Counted from the stretch's first letter, positions 25,647 to 35,407 are shown. The stretch is 64,000 nt of DNA from Fredinandcohnia quinoae (GCF_022427965.1 NZ_JAKTTI010000011.1:35662-99661), one strand, 5' to 3'. A program made the numbers and translations. Notes: a model not told the origin generated them from the letters alone.

Positions 25647-27527
25647 ATGAGTGTTTTTATGAGAGCATTAACTGGATTTTCAATTATCTTCATTACATTT
25701 ATATTTTTTATATTTATATTATTTCACGCAAATACAGAATTAAAATCAGCGAATAGTTTACCAGAGGTGCTTGATGATAAAATTCCAATTGAAACGGTAA
25801 GCTTAAACCAAACAAGTTTTATTAAAGATTCAATGGGAAAAGTAATATCAGACATCCACCAAAGCGAGAATCGAATTGTATTGCCATTCGATGAAATTCC
25901 GCAAATTGTCAAAGAGTTATTTATTTCAATTGAGGATCAACATTTTTATGAGCATATTGGTTTTGATATTACAGGGATTGGTCGTGCTGCTCTTATTAAT
26001 CTTCAAAGTGAGTCCATCGAACAAGGAGGAAGCACAATCACCCAGCAGCTTTCCAGGAATTTATTTTTAACTACAGAAAAAACATATAATCGAAAGTTAA
26101 GTGAACTTCTTTATTCATATCAACTTGAACGAAGGTTATCGAAAGATCAAATACTAGCCTTATATATCAATGCGATTTATTATCAAAATGGGGTATATGG
26201 AATTGAAGCAGCTTCCCGTTACTATTTTAATCAATCGATTAAAAATGCATCATTGGCAAAAATAGCATTTCTTAGTGCTATTCCTAATAACCCAACTGTC
26301 TATAATCCTATCACTCATTTTGAAAATACAAAAAAAAGACAGGAAAGAATCCTAACAAATCTTTTAAATGAAAAAGTAATCACTAAGGACCAATATGATA
26401 TCGCATTCAAAGAACCTATTAAACTCAAAATCTCTACTGGCCCGGACCTCTATCCTGATTATTCAACTTACATTATGAATGAATTTGAAGAATTGATTTG
26501 GACCCAGGAAGGCTACTATCAAATTTTAGAACAAGAAAAAGATACAAATGAACGTAAAAAACTTCAGAAAAAGTTTGATGAAAAGGTAAAATCTGTTCTT
26601 ACATCTGGTGTTATTATTGAAACTGCACTTGACCCGACTATTCAAAATGCTGCTGTCCAATCTGTTAAAACTCGCCTACCCTATCATGATATTCAAGGTG
26701 CTGCTGCAGTTATTGATCATACATCAAATCAATTAGTTGCCATTGTCGGGGGTAAAGATTATCAGAAATATTCATTTCATCGAGGCTATCAAGCATTTAG
26801 ACAACCTGGATCATCGATTAAGCCATTATTAGTCTATGCACCCTATTTTGATAAAACTGGTGCATCTGTATCAAAAATGATCAATGCTAATAATTTTTGC
26901 AAAAATGGATATTGCCCGAAGAATTATGGTGGAGGGCAATATGGTTATGTAAGCTTAAAGACAGCTTTAAAAAATTCATACAACACGCCTGCTGTTAGAC
27001 TATTAGACGATTTAGGTGTACAAACTGCATTTTCATATTTGCAAAAGCTACAGTTTTCAAAAGTGGTTCCAGCTGACCAAAGTCTTCCGGCAGCACTTGG
27101 AGGCTTTTCATACGGTATGTCCCCTTTGGAAATGACAAATGCATTTACGACATTTTCTAATGATGGAAAGTTTATTCGTGCTCATGGAATTAAAAGGGTA
27201 ACCGATTTGAATGGAAACACTCTTTATGAATGGCATGATGAGCCAATTCAGGCATGGAGTCAGGCTGCAAATCAAAAGATGCGTTCCATCTTACATGAAG
27301 TCGTTACGACTGGGACAGGGAAAAAAGCAAACTTTCAAACTAGCTATATTGGAGGTAAAACAGGGACTACTAATAACGTGAAGGATCTTTGGTTTATCGG
27401 GATGACAAGTAATTACACAGCCGGTGTCTGGATTGGTAATGATGAATCCAAAAGTATCCGTAAGGTTGAACGTATTAAACCACAAATTCAAATTTGGAGA
27501 GATATAATGAAAAAAGCGAGTGAATAA
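25647..27527 (+). CDS. pbpD: Class A penicillin-binding protein (PBP4-type)
   Basis: A 626-residue bifunctional peptidoglycan synthase. An N-terminal membrane anchor (about 8-28) is followed by a GT51 transglycosylase domain with catalytic Glu in [10 protein letters not shown] (about 95-104) and [13 protein letters not shown] (126-138). The transpeptidase domain has the active serine in SSIK (about 388), SYN (about 444) and KTGTT (about 570). All motifs are intact. Length matches B. subtilis PbpD (624). Either ATG 25647 or 25659 may be used; neither has a strong ribosome-binding site. Confidence 0.93.
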   Translation: MSVFMRALTGFSIIFITFIFFIFILFHANTELKSANSLPEVLDDKIPIETVSLNQTSFIKDSMGKVISDIHQSENRIVLPFDEIPQIVKELFISIEDQHFYEHIGFDITGIGRAALINLQSESIEQGGSTITQQLSRNLFLTTEKTYNRKLSELLYSYQLERRLSKDQILALYINAIYYQNGVYGIEAASRYYFNQSIKNASLAKIAFLSAIPNNPTVYNPITHFENTKKRQERILTNLLNEKVITKDQYDIAFKEPIKLKISTGPDLYPDYSTYIMNEFEELIWTQEGYYQILEQEKDTNERKKLQKKFDEKVKSVLTSGVIIETALDPTIQNAAVQSVKTRLPYHDIQGAAAVIDHTSNQLVAIVGGKDYQKYSFHRGYQAFRQPGSSIKPLLVYAPYFDKTGASVSKMINANNFCKNGYCPKNYGGGQYGYVSLKTALKNSYNTPAVRLLDDLGVQTAFSYLQKLQFSKVVPADQSLPAALGGFSYGMSPLEMTNAFTTFSNDGKFIRAHGIKRVTDLNGNTLYEWHDEPIQAWSQAANQKMRSILHEVVTTGTGKKANFQTSYIGGKTGTTNNVKDLWFIGMTSNYTAGVWIGNDESKSIRKVERIKPQIQIWRDIMKKASE

Positions 27528-27544
27528 TCAACTCGCTTTTTCTC
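27512..27544 (+). terminator. Terminator of pbpD
   Basis: AAAAGCGAGT (27512-27521), within the last codons of pbpD, pairs with ACTCGCTTTT (27531-27540) and is followed by T residues. Confidence 0.88.
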
Positions 27545-27546
27545 AT

Positions 27547-27736
27547 ATCAAATGCGCCTTGGCGTATTTGCGCCCAGATTTTTTCGAGCTTGCTCGAAAA
27601 GCTTCCTTTAAAAATCTGAGGCATCCGCCGGAGGCTTTAACTTTATTCAGTCTGTGTTTGAACTCCAACTCAATTGAAACCCGTTTGCATTCATCTCACC
27701 ACTTATAGATGTGGGAGACTTCTGCTGAATAAAGTT
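27547..27736. repeat. Family B structured repeat, copy 2
   Basis: Same orientation as copy 1 and nearly identical over the first 100 bases. The second part is bounded by AACTTTATTCAG (27639-27650) and CTGAATAAAGTT (27725-27736), but its inner hairpin has diverged. It fills the whole gap between the pbpD terminator and the stop codon of yufK, which it touches. Confidence 0.92.
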
Positions 27737-28292
27737 AAATCGGTAAACTCGCAATCATACTATTGTACAGCTTTATACACAAATAAATGACTGTCGTAAA
27801 AAAAGTACACCAAATCAAGATATGAAAAAAAACAATCCCGATTAATCCTGTAAATGATAGGGTGGCATGAATTTTATACACAAAATAAATAAAATAAATA
27901 ACAGTAACAAGGAAAAAGATTCCGATAATCCCATACAAGGAGTTAATTGAAAATAAAGATGCTACAGCACCTACGAGATAAAAAGTTGAACCCATTCGTA
28001 TTCGCTGCAAACTATCCCCTTTACGATCCTTAGAAAAAAACAACAAAGATAATTCCAATAATGTATCCGCTATTAATTTTAATGCTGCAAATAACATGAA
28101 ATAGAACAAAAAGAATAAAAAGAAAATCGCTAAATTAATTCCAGCTACCGAAAAGAACTCTTGCATTCCACGATAAATACCAACTTGCTTTAATAGTACC
28201 AATGCATTGATTTCAGTATAAATTGCGAGTGAAATACTAAAAAGCATGATTGATATAAGTGGAAAATAACCTGTAAAATACGTATTTTTCAT
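27735..28292 (-). CDS. yufK: YufK family (DUF5366) membrane protein
   Basis: A 185-residue integral membrane protein with four to five hydrophobic helices, exactly the length of B. subtilis YufK. The central loop SKDRKGDSLQRIRMG is basic. The ribosome-binding site GAGGAT lies before the ATG at 28292. The function is unknown. It is convergent with pbpD, and family B copy 2 abuts its stop codon. Its place between pbpD and the mrp region matches B. subtilis. Confidence 0.85.
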   Translation of the reverse strand: MKNTYFTGYFPLISIMLFSISLAIYTEINALVLLKQVGIYRGMQEFFSVAGINLAIFFLFFLFYFMLFAALKLIADTLLELSLLFFSKDRKGDSLQRIRMGSTFYLVGAVASLFSINSLYGIIGIFFLVTVIYFIYFVYKIHATLSFTGLIGIVFFHILIWCTFFTTVIYLCIKLYNSMIASLPI

Positions 28293-28456
28293 GATTTAAA
28301 TCCTCACATACATTCTCGAACAAAATACATAACATCAAAATATTTTATCACACTTTTCGAATCACTAATAAACTATTTTAATTTTAGTCGTAAATCTTTT
28401 TTTATGAAATAAACATAGTATAGAAGCTATGAAAATGAAAAGAAAGTGGGGGTATG

Positions 28457-29032
28457 ATGGGAAAGATTATGTTTGCTTGTCTAATAGGATTCGTTTTAAT
28501 GCTGCAGCCTAGCGCTATCTATGCAAATGGGAATGATGCTGCGAACTCTGATTTTACCAATGCAGTAAATGAAAAGCTAAAAGAAGCAAGTTATTATCAC
28601 AATGGTTCTGCACAAATAATTGAATCAGTTTCGAAACAAGCAGAAGTAACAACTGTTGTATCAAAGGATGACCCTAACACAGAAGAAAATGAAGAAAAAA
28701 TTGAGTCAATTACATCGAATGTCGTCGTTGCACTTGTGGAATATAAATTACAACGTGATGGAATATTCTATATAAAGAAACGAGATTTCTATTATTACGA
28801 TGTTGATAATAAGGAATTTTTACTACTCTCCAATTTTCCAACTGATGATGAAATTAAAAGCTTCATTACAGACCATTCTAAAGATTTAACAGCAGGTCTA
28901 CAAACTGGCTCAAACTTACTTGCTGCTTTCCTGTTATTATTAGTTACACTATTATCTTCCCTACTAATTATGATGTTTCATAATAAATCAATACCATTGC
29001 CAATTGTAAGAAGGAATAGTGTACAAGGATGA
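28457..29032 (+). CDS. Exported hypothetical protein with C-terminal membrane anchor
   Basis: A protein of about 191 residues with an N-terminal signal peptide (hydrophobic to about residue 20, likely cut after YANG). The extracytoplasmic domain of about 130 residues is rich in Asp, Glu and Lys, and a C-terminal membrane helix (LLAAFLLLLVTLLSSLLIMM) is followed by a short basic tail. The start is ATG 28457 or 28454, with GTGGGGGT upstream. It is monocistronic with its own terminator. The family is not recognised; topology suggests an envelope-anchored protein. Confidence 0.65.
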   Translation: MGKIMFACLIGFVLMLQPSAIYANGNDAANSDFTNAVNEKLKEASYYHNGSAQIIESVSKQAEVTTVVSKDDPNTEENEEKIESITSNVVVALVEYKLQRDGIFYIKKRDFYYYDVDNKEFLLLSNFPTDDEIKSFITDHSKDLTAGLQTGSNLLAAFLLLLVTLLSSLLIMMFHNKSIPLPIVRRNSVQG

Positions 29033-29056
29033 GACAATGTTCTCATCCATTTTTTC
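29027..29056 (+). terminator. Terminator of the exported hypothetical gene
   Basis: GGATGAGA (29027-29034) pairs with TCTCATCC (29041-29048) and is followed by a T run; it overlaps the stop codon. Confidence 0.85.
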
Positions 29057-29268
29057 TATTCTGAATAAATCCTGATATATTCCCTTGGTCTTAATTTTAA
29101 CGTATCAGCTTTATTTTCATTGGTTATTGTTTGAATTTGGAAAGACTTAGTATTTCTGTCCCCCATCTCCACTACATTCCTACTTTTTGTTTGCACATTC
29201 AATATGACTGCTCCAATGAATAGTATACAAAAAATTGATACTGCCACGATCATTTTTCTTGCGTTCAC
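29056..29268 (-). CDS. Small membrane-anchored hypothetical protein
   Basis: A 70-residue protein with an N-terminal membrane helix (MIVAVSIFCILFIGAVIL, about 6-23). An outside domain of about 45 residues contains GDRNTKSFQIQTITNENKAD and ends in RPREYIRIYSE. The start is GTG at 29268, with AGAGGTGAT eight bases upstream. It is convergent with the preceding gene. Not recognised; a real small gene is likely given the good start signal. Confidence 0.6.
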   Translation of the reverse strand: MNARKMIVAVSIFCILFIGAVILNVQTKSRNVVEMGDRNTKSFQIQTITNENKADTLKLRPREYIRIYSE

Positions 29269-29412
29269 AAAGAATCACCTCTTGCTACTAGCATTTAATT
29301 ATGAGTGTATTTTTATACGAAATAAAAAATTTTTTTTGCATTTTAATACGTGTTTCTACTTATTTAATAACTTTGGTCGAAATGCCTGATAATAGAAGGT
29401 GGCAAGCATGCA

Positions 29413-29443
29413 AGTTCAAATCCTTTAGTATATAATTTGAACT
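29413..29443 (+). promoter_or_regulatory. Palindrome with embedded TATAAT upstream of the mrp operon
   Basis: AGTTCAAAT (29413-29421) and ATTTGAACT (29435-29443) form a perfect nine-base inverted repeat separated by 13 bases. A consensus TATAAT at 29431-29436 overlaps the right arm; the -35 region is poor. It looks like a regulated mrp promoter with an operator, though it could instead belong to the adjacent insertion. Confidence 0.5.
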
Positions 29444-29606
29444 ATAAGAGGTTGTTCAAAAAGTCCGGGAAAAATAGCTGTCGAATCTCTTCGTTGGCTC
29501 ACTTCTGCGCTGCTCATGTATTAAAAGCATACATTCCGCTGCTCGTAGCTTCGCCGCCTTGACCTTCTCGGCTCTTTTTGTCCTCCTTTTTGAACACACA
29601 CTATAA
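29442..29606. mobile_element. MITE-like insertion before mrpA
   Basis: A non-coding element of about 153 bases. Its ends are related inverted repeats: GTTGTTCAAAAAG on the left and, read from the right, GTGTGTTCAAAAAG. It is flanked by the direct repeat CTATAA at 29442-29447 and 29601-29606, a possible target-site duplication. The interior is GC-richer than its surroundings and has no open reading frame. It ends 30 bases before the mrpA start. Confidence 0.65.
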
Positions 29607-29635
29607 TGATTAATACATACAGAGGGGGTAGTGTT

Positions 29636-32038
29636 TTGTCACTCATACATTGGGCCATTTTGTCTCCATTTTTAATGGCTGTTTTTGTACCTTTTTTCCG
29701 TAAATACATACATAAGATACATACTGGTTGGTTTGTACTACTATTACCGATTTTTTTATTCACATATTTTCTTCAATTTTTGAACGAGACAATGAATGGA
29801 AAAACGGTTATTAAAACGGCAAACTGGATTCCATCAATTGGGGTTAATTTTACTGCCTATATAGATGGGTTAGGACTATTATTTGCTCTTTTAATCACTG
29901 GGATCGGTGCATTAGTTGTCCTCTATTCTATTTACTATTTATCTAAGGTCAAGGAATCCTTACATACGTTTTACGTGTATTTGCTTTGCTTCATGGGAGC
30001 TATGCTTGGAGTAGTCCTTTCTGACAATATCATTGTACTGTATACCTTTTGGGAGCTTACAAGTCTATCGTCATTTTTATTAATTGGATACTGGTATACT
30101 CGTGAAAAGTCTCGCTATGGAGCACAAAAATCAATGCTTATAACCGTATTCGGCGGACTGTCAATGCTTGCAGGATTTATATTACTTTCAATCATGACAG
30201 ATACATTTAGTATTCGTGAAATGATTCCACAAGTTAGTACCTTACCTGATCATCCACTGTTTATTCCAGCAATGCTACTTGTATTACTTGGTGCTTTTAC
30301 AAAATCAGCACAATTTCCATTCCATATTTGGTTGCCTGATGCGATGGAAGCACCTACTCCAGTTAGTGCGTATTTACATTCAGCAACAATGGTTAAAGCA
30401 GGGATATATTTAGTAGCAAGACTGAGCCCGATATTTGCCGGTTCGAGTGAGTGGTTTTGGATCATTTCATCATTTGGTCTTTTCACACTCTTCTGGGGGT
30501 CTTTCAATGCAGTTAAACAAACAGATCTAAAAGCGATATTGGCATATTCAACCATCAGCCAACTAGGGATGATTATGTCATTACTTGGAATTGGTTCAGC
30601 AGCAATTCATTTTATTGATGTACCTGACAATCTATACATGGCTGCAATCGTTGCTGCTGTGTTCCACTTAATCAATCATGCAACCTTTAAAGGAAGCTTG
30701 TTCATGGTTGCTGGTATCGTCGATCATGAAACAGGGACAAGGGATATTCGTAAGCTTGGCGGACTGATGTCAATAATGCCAATTACCTTCACATTAGCTG
30801 TGATTGGTACATTCTCAATGGCTGGGATCCCACCATTTAATGGCTTTTTAAGTAAGGAAATGTTCTTTACAGCGATGGTGAATGTGACAACTCTTGATAT
30901 CTTCAATATGGAAACATGGGGTGTTCTCTTCCCTATTATCGCTTGGGTTGGAAGTGTGTTCACATTTGTTTATAGTATGATTCTTGTCTTTAAGACATTT
31001 ACAGGCAAGCTTCAAGCTGAAAAATTGCCGAAGAAGCCACATGAAGCGCCGATTGGAATTTTGATCCCACCAATTATTTTAGCTTCTTTAGTCATCATCT
31101 TTGGATTTTTTGCAAATCTTCTAGTGCCAAGCATTATTAAACCTGCTGTTGCCTCTATCATGCCAAGGGTTGTTGAAGGTAAAATGGCAGCAATTGAAAT
31201 TGAATATTGGCACGGCTGGAATACTGAACTAAAAATGACGTTAGGTGTCTTTGCACTTGGAGCCTTATTATTCCTAACTTTGGCGAAGTGGTCAAAACTA
31301 TATAATGTCTTTTCAAAGCGCTTAACACTCAACAATTTATATGACTATGTGTTACTATCAATCGAAAAAACAGCTTCAACTCTAAATCGCTTTTATATGA
31401 CTGGGGTAATCCGCGATTATTTAGTTGTCATTTTCTCATTTTTCATTTTGGCATTGGGAAGTTCATTAGTTATTAAGGATGCATTCGCAATCGATTTAAC
31501 ACATGTTGCACCAATTAGGCTATATGAGGCTGTTCTTTCACTTGTTTTAGTTGCTGGAGTCGTTACTATTCTTTTTGCCAAATCAAGATTAACAGCAATT
31601 ATTGCGCTTGGTGCTGTTGGGTACAGCGTCTCGTTATTCTTTATTCTATTCCGAGCTCCAGACCTAGCATTAACACAACTTGTGATCGAAACTGTATCTG
31701 TTGCTTTATTTTTGCTATGTTTTTATTACCTTCCAGAACTTAAGAAGAAGGAAAAGAAGCTACGTTTCAAAGTTACAAACCTGGTCATATCATTAGGTGT
31801 GGGAACGATTGTTACACTGATTGCCTTATCAGCAAATAGCAATCGATTATTTGAATCCATTTCAAGCTATTTTATTGAAAATAGCTACAAGGAAGCTGGC
31901 GGTAAAAATATCGTCAATGTCATTTTAGTTGATTTCCGTGGCTTCGATACTTTATTCGAAATTACGGTGTTAGGAATTGCAGCACTTGGGATTTTTGGAA
32001 TGATTCGACTACGCTTATCAAGGGGGAAAGGACAATGA
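29636..32038 (+). CDS. mrpA: Na+/H+ antiporter subunit A
   Basis: An 800-residue polytopic membrane protein. The N-terminal two thirds are NuoL/ND5-like (proton-channel motifs such as FPFHIWLPDAMEAPTPVSAY and the lysines after it). The C-terminal part is MbhD-like. The start is TTG at 29636, chosen because GAGGGGG lies eight bases upstream and the product MSLIHWAILSPF then aligns with the B. subtilis start; ATG at 29606 has no ribosome-binding site. It is the first gene of a seven-gene cluster for sodium and alkali resistance, and overlaps mrpB by four bases. Confidence 0.95.
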   Translation: MSLIHWAILSPFLMAVFVPFFRKYIHKIHTGWFVLLLPIFLFTYFLQFLNETMNGKTVIKTANWIPSIGVNFTAYIDGLGLLFALLITGIGALVVLYSIYYLSKVKESLHTFYVYLLCFMGAMLGVVLSDNIIVLYTFWELTSLSSFLLIGYWYTREKSRYGAQKSMLITVFGGLSMLAGFILLSIMTDTFSIREMIPQVSTLPDHPLFIPAMLLVLLGAFTKSAQFPFHIWLPDAMEAPTPVSAYLHSATMVKAGIYLVARLSPIFAGSSEWFWIISSFGLFTLFWGSFNAVKQTDLKAILAYSTISQLGMIMSLLGIGSAAIHFIDVPDNLYMAAIVAAVFHLINHATFKGSLFMVAGIVDHETGTRDIRKLGGLMSIMPITFTLAVIGTFSMAGIPPFNGFLSKEMFFTAMVNVTTLDIFNMETWGVLFPIIAWVGSVFTFVYSMILVFKTFTGKLQAEKLPKKPHEAPIGILIPPIILASLVIIFGFFANLLVPSIIKPAVASIMPRVVEGKMAAIEIEYWHGWNTELKMTLGVFALGALLFLTLAKWSKLYNVFSKRLTLNNLYDYVLLSIEKTASTLNRFYMTGVIRDYLVVIFSFFILALGSSLVIKDAFAIDLTHVAPIRLYEAVLSLVLVAGVVTILFAKSRLTAIIALGAVGYSVSLFFILFRAPDLALTQLVIETVSVALFLLCFYYLPELKKKEKKLRFKVTNLVISLGVGTIVTLIALSANSNRLFESISSYFIENSYKEAGGKNIVNVILVDFRGFDTLFEITVLGIAALGIFGMIRLRLSRGKGQ

Positions 32039-32460
32039 AAACGAATGATCTGATTCTACAAACCGTAACAAAAATTACTGTTTTCATTATTTTTGCTTAC
32101 TCCCTTACTCTCTTTTTTGCAGGCCATAATTCACCTGGCGGAGGATTTGTAGGTGGATTGATTACATCAGCAGGAATCGTCTTGCTGCTATTAGCATTTG
32201 ATTTAAAAACAATCACGACAATTCTGCCATTTGATTTTAAGAAGGTCGCTGCTCTTGGTCTATTATTTGCAGCTGGAACTGGAATTGGCTCCTTTCTATT
32301 CGGAGTACCATTTTTAACACATTCCTTTGGTCATTTCGATCTCCCCATCTTCGGTGAAACCGAGCTAGCGACTGCTGTATTATTTGATACGGGTGTGTAC
32401 TTAGTCGTTGTCGGTGTAACGATGACCATTATTCAAACAATCGGAGAGGATGATGATTAA
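32035..32460 (+). CDS. mrpB: Na+/H+ antiporter subunit B
   Basis: A 141-residue membrane protein with four helices (MnhB family). It contains GHNSPGGGFVGGLI, the most conserved stretch of the subunit. It overlaps mrpA at its start, and its TAA is adjacent to the mrpC ATG. It is part of the membrane complex that exchanges sodium for protons. Confidence 0.95.
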   Translation: MKTNDLILQTVTKITVFIIFAYSLTLFFAGHNSPGGGFVGGLITSAGIVLLLLAFDLKTITTILPFDFKKVAALGLLFAAGTGIGSFLFGVPFLTHSFGHFDLPIFGETELATAVLFDTGVYLVVVGVTMTIIQTIGEDDD

Positions 32461-32801
32461 TGGAAGTTTTAATTTCAATTGTAATCGGAATCCTTTTTGC
32501 AGCAGCAACTTATTTAATGCTATCAAAAAGTTTGATTCGAATTATTATTGGTACAGGCTTACTGAGCCATGGTGCTCATTTATTGATTTTAACAATGGGC
32601 GGATTAAAGCAAGGTAGTGCACCTGTACTTGTGAAAGGGACAGAGCAGTATGTTGATCCACTTCCTCAAGCACTTATTTTAACTGCAATCGTGATAAGCT
32701 TTGGGGTTACTGCCTTTTTTCTAGTTCTTGCTTATCGAGCATATCAGGAGCTTGGAACAGATAATATGGATTTATTGAAAGGAAGTGATAATGATGAATA
32801 A
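32460..32801 (+). CDS. mrpC: Na+/H+ antiporter subunit C
   Basis: A 113-residue NuoK-like subunit with three membrane helices. It shows GTGLLSHGAHLLIL and DPLPQALILTAIVI, both typical of MrpC. It starts directly at the mrpB stop and overlaps mrpD, so translation is coupled. Within the complex MrpC is the counterpart of complex I subunit K. Confidence 0.95.
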   Translation: MEVLISIVIGILFAAATYLMLSKSLIRIIIGTGLLSHGAHLLILTMGGLKQGSAPVLVKGTEQYVDPLPQALILTAIVISFGVTAFFLVLAYRAYQELGTDNMDLLKGSDNDE

Positions 32802-34275
32802 TGTTGTTATCCTTCCGATCCTAATCCCATTACTAACTGGGATTATCCTTATCTTTTTCAATAAATATATTAAGGTTCAAAGATGGATTAGCTTTTGTTC
32901 AACATTGATAACTGTACTAGTAGCTGGTTATCTCGTACAAACTGTATTCACTGACGGGATTCAAACATTGCAGCTTGGTAGCTGGAAGGCACCATTTGGT
33001 ATCGTTCTAGTTGCAGATATGCTTGCAGCGATACTTGTTCTTACAGCAAGCATCATTGTTTTTACTTGTCTCATATATTCCTTCAGAAATATTGGTAAGG
33101 CACGTGAATCTTACTATTACTATGCAGCAGTACAATTTTTAACTGTCGGGGTTCTTGGTGCATTTTTAACAGGTGATATTTTTAACCTCTTTGTATTCTT
33201 TGAGGTCATGTTAATGTCTTCCTATGTGTTAATTGTTATCGGCGGGACGAAGATTCAATTACGTGAATCAATTAAATATATTTTAGTAAACGTCATTTCT
33301 TCTGCTCTTTTCGTTATTGCAGTGGCATATCTGTATGCAGTGACTGGAACGGTAAATATCGCTGACCTTTCAGCTAAGATTAGTGAAATAGGCCAGCCGG
33401 GTATTACAACGGTCATTTCGATTTTATTTTTAATTGTATTTGGCTTAAAAGGAGCAATCTTCCCATTATTTTTCTGGTTGCCGGGCTCCTATCATGCACC
33501 ACCAATACCGATAACTGCCCTGTTCGGTGCATTATTAACAAAGGTTGGTGTGTATGCAATTATTCGGACCTTTACAATCATTTTCTACCATGATACAGGG
33601 TTTACCCATACATTAATAGGGATTCTTGCTGGATTCACTATTTTAGTAGGTGTTATTGGTGCAGTTGCACATTGGGATGTTAAAAAAATTATTATCTATA
33701 ATATTCTCACCGCAGTGGGTGTCATTTTAATAGGGGTTGCTACCCTTACGCCAACATCTCTTGCAGGATCAATTTATTATTTGGTACACGATATGATGAT
33801 CAAGGCAGCATTGTTTTTATTAGTTGGCGCAATGGTTGTCATTACTGGGACGAGTAATTTAAGGAAAATGGGTGGTTTAATTACTCACCATCCTTATCTT
33901 GGGTGGATGTTCTTTATTGCTGCGATTTCACTAGCAGGTATTCCTCCATTTAGTGGTTTTATTGGCAAGCTATTAATTGTTCAAGGTGGACTACAAGCCG
34001 AACATTACGTCCTTGTTGGTGCAATTTTACTCTCTAGTCTACTCGTTCTATACTCAGTCATGAGAATTTTTATTAATGGCTTTTGGGGTGAAGCAAAGCT
34101 TAAGAAGGAAGAAGAAAAAGGAACGACAAATGGTTTATTATTTCCGATTACTCTTCTAGTAGCCATTTCGGTCACACTTGGTATTGGTGCTGAATGGTTT
34201 TATCCGTATATTGATCAAGCTGCTAAAGGATTAGCGGATCCTACTATCTATATCCAAGCAGTTTTAAAGGAGTAG
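32794..34275 (+). CDS. mrpD: Na+/H+ antiporter subunit D
   Basis: A 493-residue NuoM/N-like membrane protein with about 14 helices. The channel-associated segment IFPLFFWLPGSYHAPPIPIT and the Lys-bearing helix DMMIKAALFLLVGAM are present. The ATG at 32794 is preferred (MNNVVILPILIP as in B. subtilis); ATG 32791 is equally placed for the AAAGGAAG site. It overlaps mrpC and precedes mrpE by five bases. Confidence 0.94.
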   Translation: MNNVVILPILIPLLTGIILIFFNKYIKVQRWISFCSTLITVLVAGYLVQTVFTDGIQTLQLGSWKAPFGIVLVADMLAAILVLTASIIVFTCLIYSFRNIGKARESYYYYAAVQFLTVGVLGAFLTGDIFNLFVFFEVMLMSSYVLIVIGGTKIQLRESIKYILVNVISSALFVIAVAYLYAVTGTVNIADLSAKISEIGQPGITTVISILFLIVFGLKGAIFPLFFWLPGSYHAPPIPITALFGALLTKVGVYAIIRTFTIIFYHDTGFTHTLIGILAGFTILVGVIGAVAHWDVKKIIIYNILTAVGVILIGVATLTPTSLAGSIYYLVHDMMIKAALFLLVGAMVVITGTSNLRKMGGLITHHPYLGWMFFIAAISLAGIPPFSGFIGKLLIVQGGLQAEHYVLVGAILLSSLLVLYSVMRIFINGFWGEAKLKKEEEKGTTNGLLFPITLLVAISVTLGIGAEWFYPYIDQAAKGLADPTIYIQAVLKE

Positions 34276-34280
34276 ATAAG

Positions 34281-34757
34281 ATGGCATTGCAATTACTACT
34301 TAATGTCTTTATTGCATTTACATGGATGTTCCTTGGAAATTCATACGACTTTGGTTCGTTCTTTGGTGGGTATCTGATTGGACTCCTGTTAATTTTCACA
34401 TTAAGACGGTATTTTTCTACTAGATTTTATATCCTCAATGTGTGGGCTGTAATCAAGTTAATGCTAATTTTTATACGGGAGTTAGTTTTATCAAATTATG
34501 CGATTTTCAAAGTAATTATCAAACCGAAGCTTGATATTAAACCAGGAATTTTTGCATTACCCACTGAGTTAAAAAAGGACTGGGAAATTACTGTATTAGC
34601 GAATCTAATCACACTTACTCCTGGAACATTAGTTGTGGATATTTCGGATGATCGGAAAATACTTTATATTCACGCGATGGATATAAGTGATGTGGACGAA
34701 GCAATCGATTCAATTAAAAATTCGTTCGAAAAGGCAATTATGGAGGTGAGCCGATAA
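34281..34757 (+). CDS. mrpE: Na+/H+ antiporter subunit E
   Basis: A 158-residue subunit with two N-terminal membrane helices and a cytosolic domain. The domain contains ELKKDWEITVLANLITLTPG and TLVVDISDDRKILYIHAMD, the MrpE signature region. AAGGAG lies before the ATG at 34281. Its final base is shared with the mrpF start. MrpE is specific to Mrp antiporters and has no complex I counterpart. Confidence 0.94.
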   Translation: MALQLLLNVFIAFTWMFLGNSYDFGSFFGGYLIGLLLIFTLRRYFSTRFYILNVWAVIKLMLIFIRELVLSNYAIFKVIIKPKLDIKPGIFALPTELKKDWEITVLANLITLTPGTLVVDISDDRKILYIHAMDISDVDEAIDSIKNSFEKAIMEVSR

Positions 34758-35041
34758 TGTTTGATCTCTTACTTAATATTTCGCTACTATTATTATCTCT
34801 ATCAACACTTGCATACATTTACCGTGTTGTAAAAGGACCTTCTACTCCTGATAGAGTGATTGCCTTAGATGCAATTGGGATAAATCTAATTGGAATTACG
34901 GCTATTATTTCAATTATTCTTCGTTCAAATTCGTTTCTTGAGATTATTTTATTATTAGGGATTCTTGCATTTATCGGAACCGTTGCCTTTTCGAAGTTTC
35001 TTGAGAAGGGAGTCGTGATTGAACGTGAACGAGATTCTTGA
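34757..35041 (+). CDS. mrpF: Na+/H+ antiporter subunit F
   Basis: A 94-residue three-helix membrane protein. It contains VVKGPSTPDRVIALDAIGIN, the strongly conserved MrpF motif. It overlaps mrpE by one base and mrpG by 23 bases. B. subtilis MrpF is linked to cholate efflux as well as to the antiporter. Confidence 0.94.
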   Translation: MFDLLLNISLLLLSLSTLAYIYRVVKGPSTPDRVIALDAIGINLIGITAIISIILRSNSFLEIILLLGILAFIGTVAFSKFLEKGVVIERERDS

Positions 35042-35387
35042 GATTGTCTTTGGAGTCATTATTCTTTTCGGTGCGCTCCTGAGTGTCCTAAGTGCGATTG
35101 GGGTTCTACGACTACCAGATGTATATACGAGGAACCATGCTGCATCTAAAAGCGCAACACTCGGTGTTCTTTCAATCTTACTTGGTGCCTTTTTATACTT
35201 TTGGGTTGAGGAAGGGTATATGAATGCTCGCTTGCTACTTGGGATAGTGTTCGTCTTTTTGACCTCGCCTGTTGCTGGTCATTTGATTAGTAGAGCAGCG
35301 TACAATTCAAAGGTTCCACTTTGGGATAAAAGTGTCCAAGATGATTTGAAAATGAAGAATCAGGATGAGAAAGCGAAAGCGAGATGA
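35019..35387 (+). CDS. mrpG: Na+/H+ antiporter subunit G
   Basis: A 122-residue membrane subunit with three helices and the motif RLPDVYTRNHAASKSATLGV. The start is TTG at 35019 with AAGGGAG seven bases upstream, inside the end of mrpF. It is the last gene of the operon and runs into a strong terminator that overlaps its stop codon. The hydrophilic tail after about residue 100 is variable in the family. Confidence 0.93.
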   Translation: MNVNEILEIVFGVIILFGALLSVLSAIGVLRLPDVYTRNHAASKSATLGVLSILLGAFLYFWVEEGYMNARLLLGIVFVFLTSPVAGHLISRAAYNSKVPLWDKSVQDDLKMKNQDEKAKAR

Positions 35388-35407
35388 GTGAATCATCTCG
35401 CTTTTTT
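35376..35407. terminator. Terminator of the mrp operon, shared with yuxO
   Basis: AAAGCGAGATGA (35376-35387) pairs with TCATCTCGCTTT (35393-35404) and is followed by T residues. The convergent yuxO gene stops at 35408. Confidence 0.92.

Noticed and set aside
29521..29763. Minus-strand frame across the MITE-like element and the mrpA start
   Set aside because: It spans an insertion boundary and is antisense to the conserved mrpA N-terminus.
30250..30555. Long antisense frames inside mrpA
   Set aside because: They mirror codon structure of a strongly conserved membrane protein and have no ribosome-binding sites.
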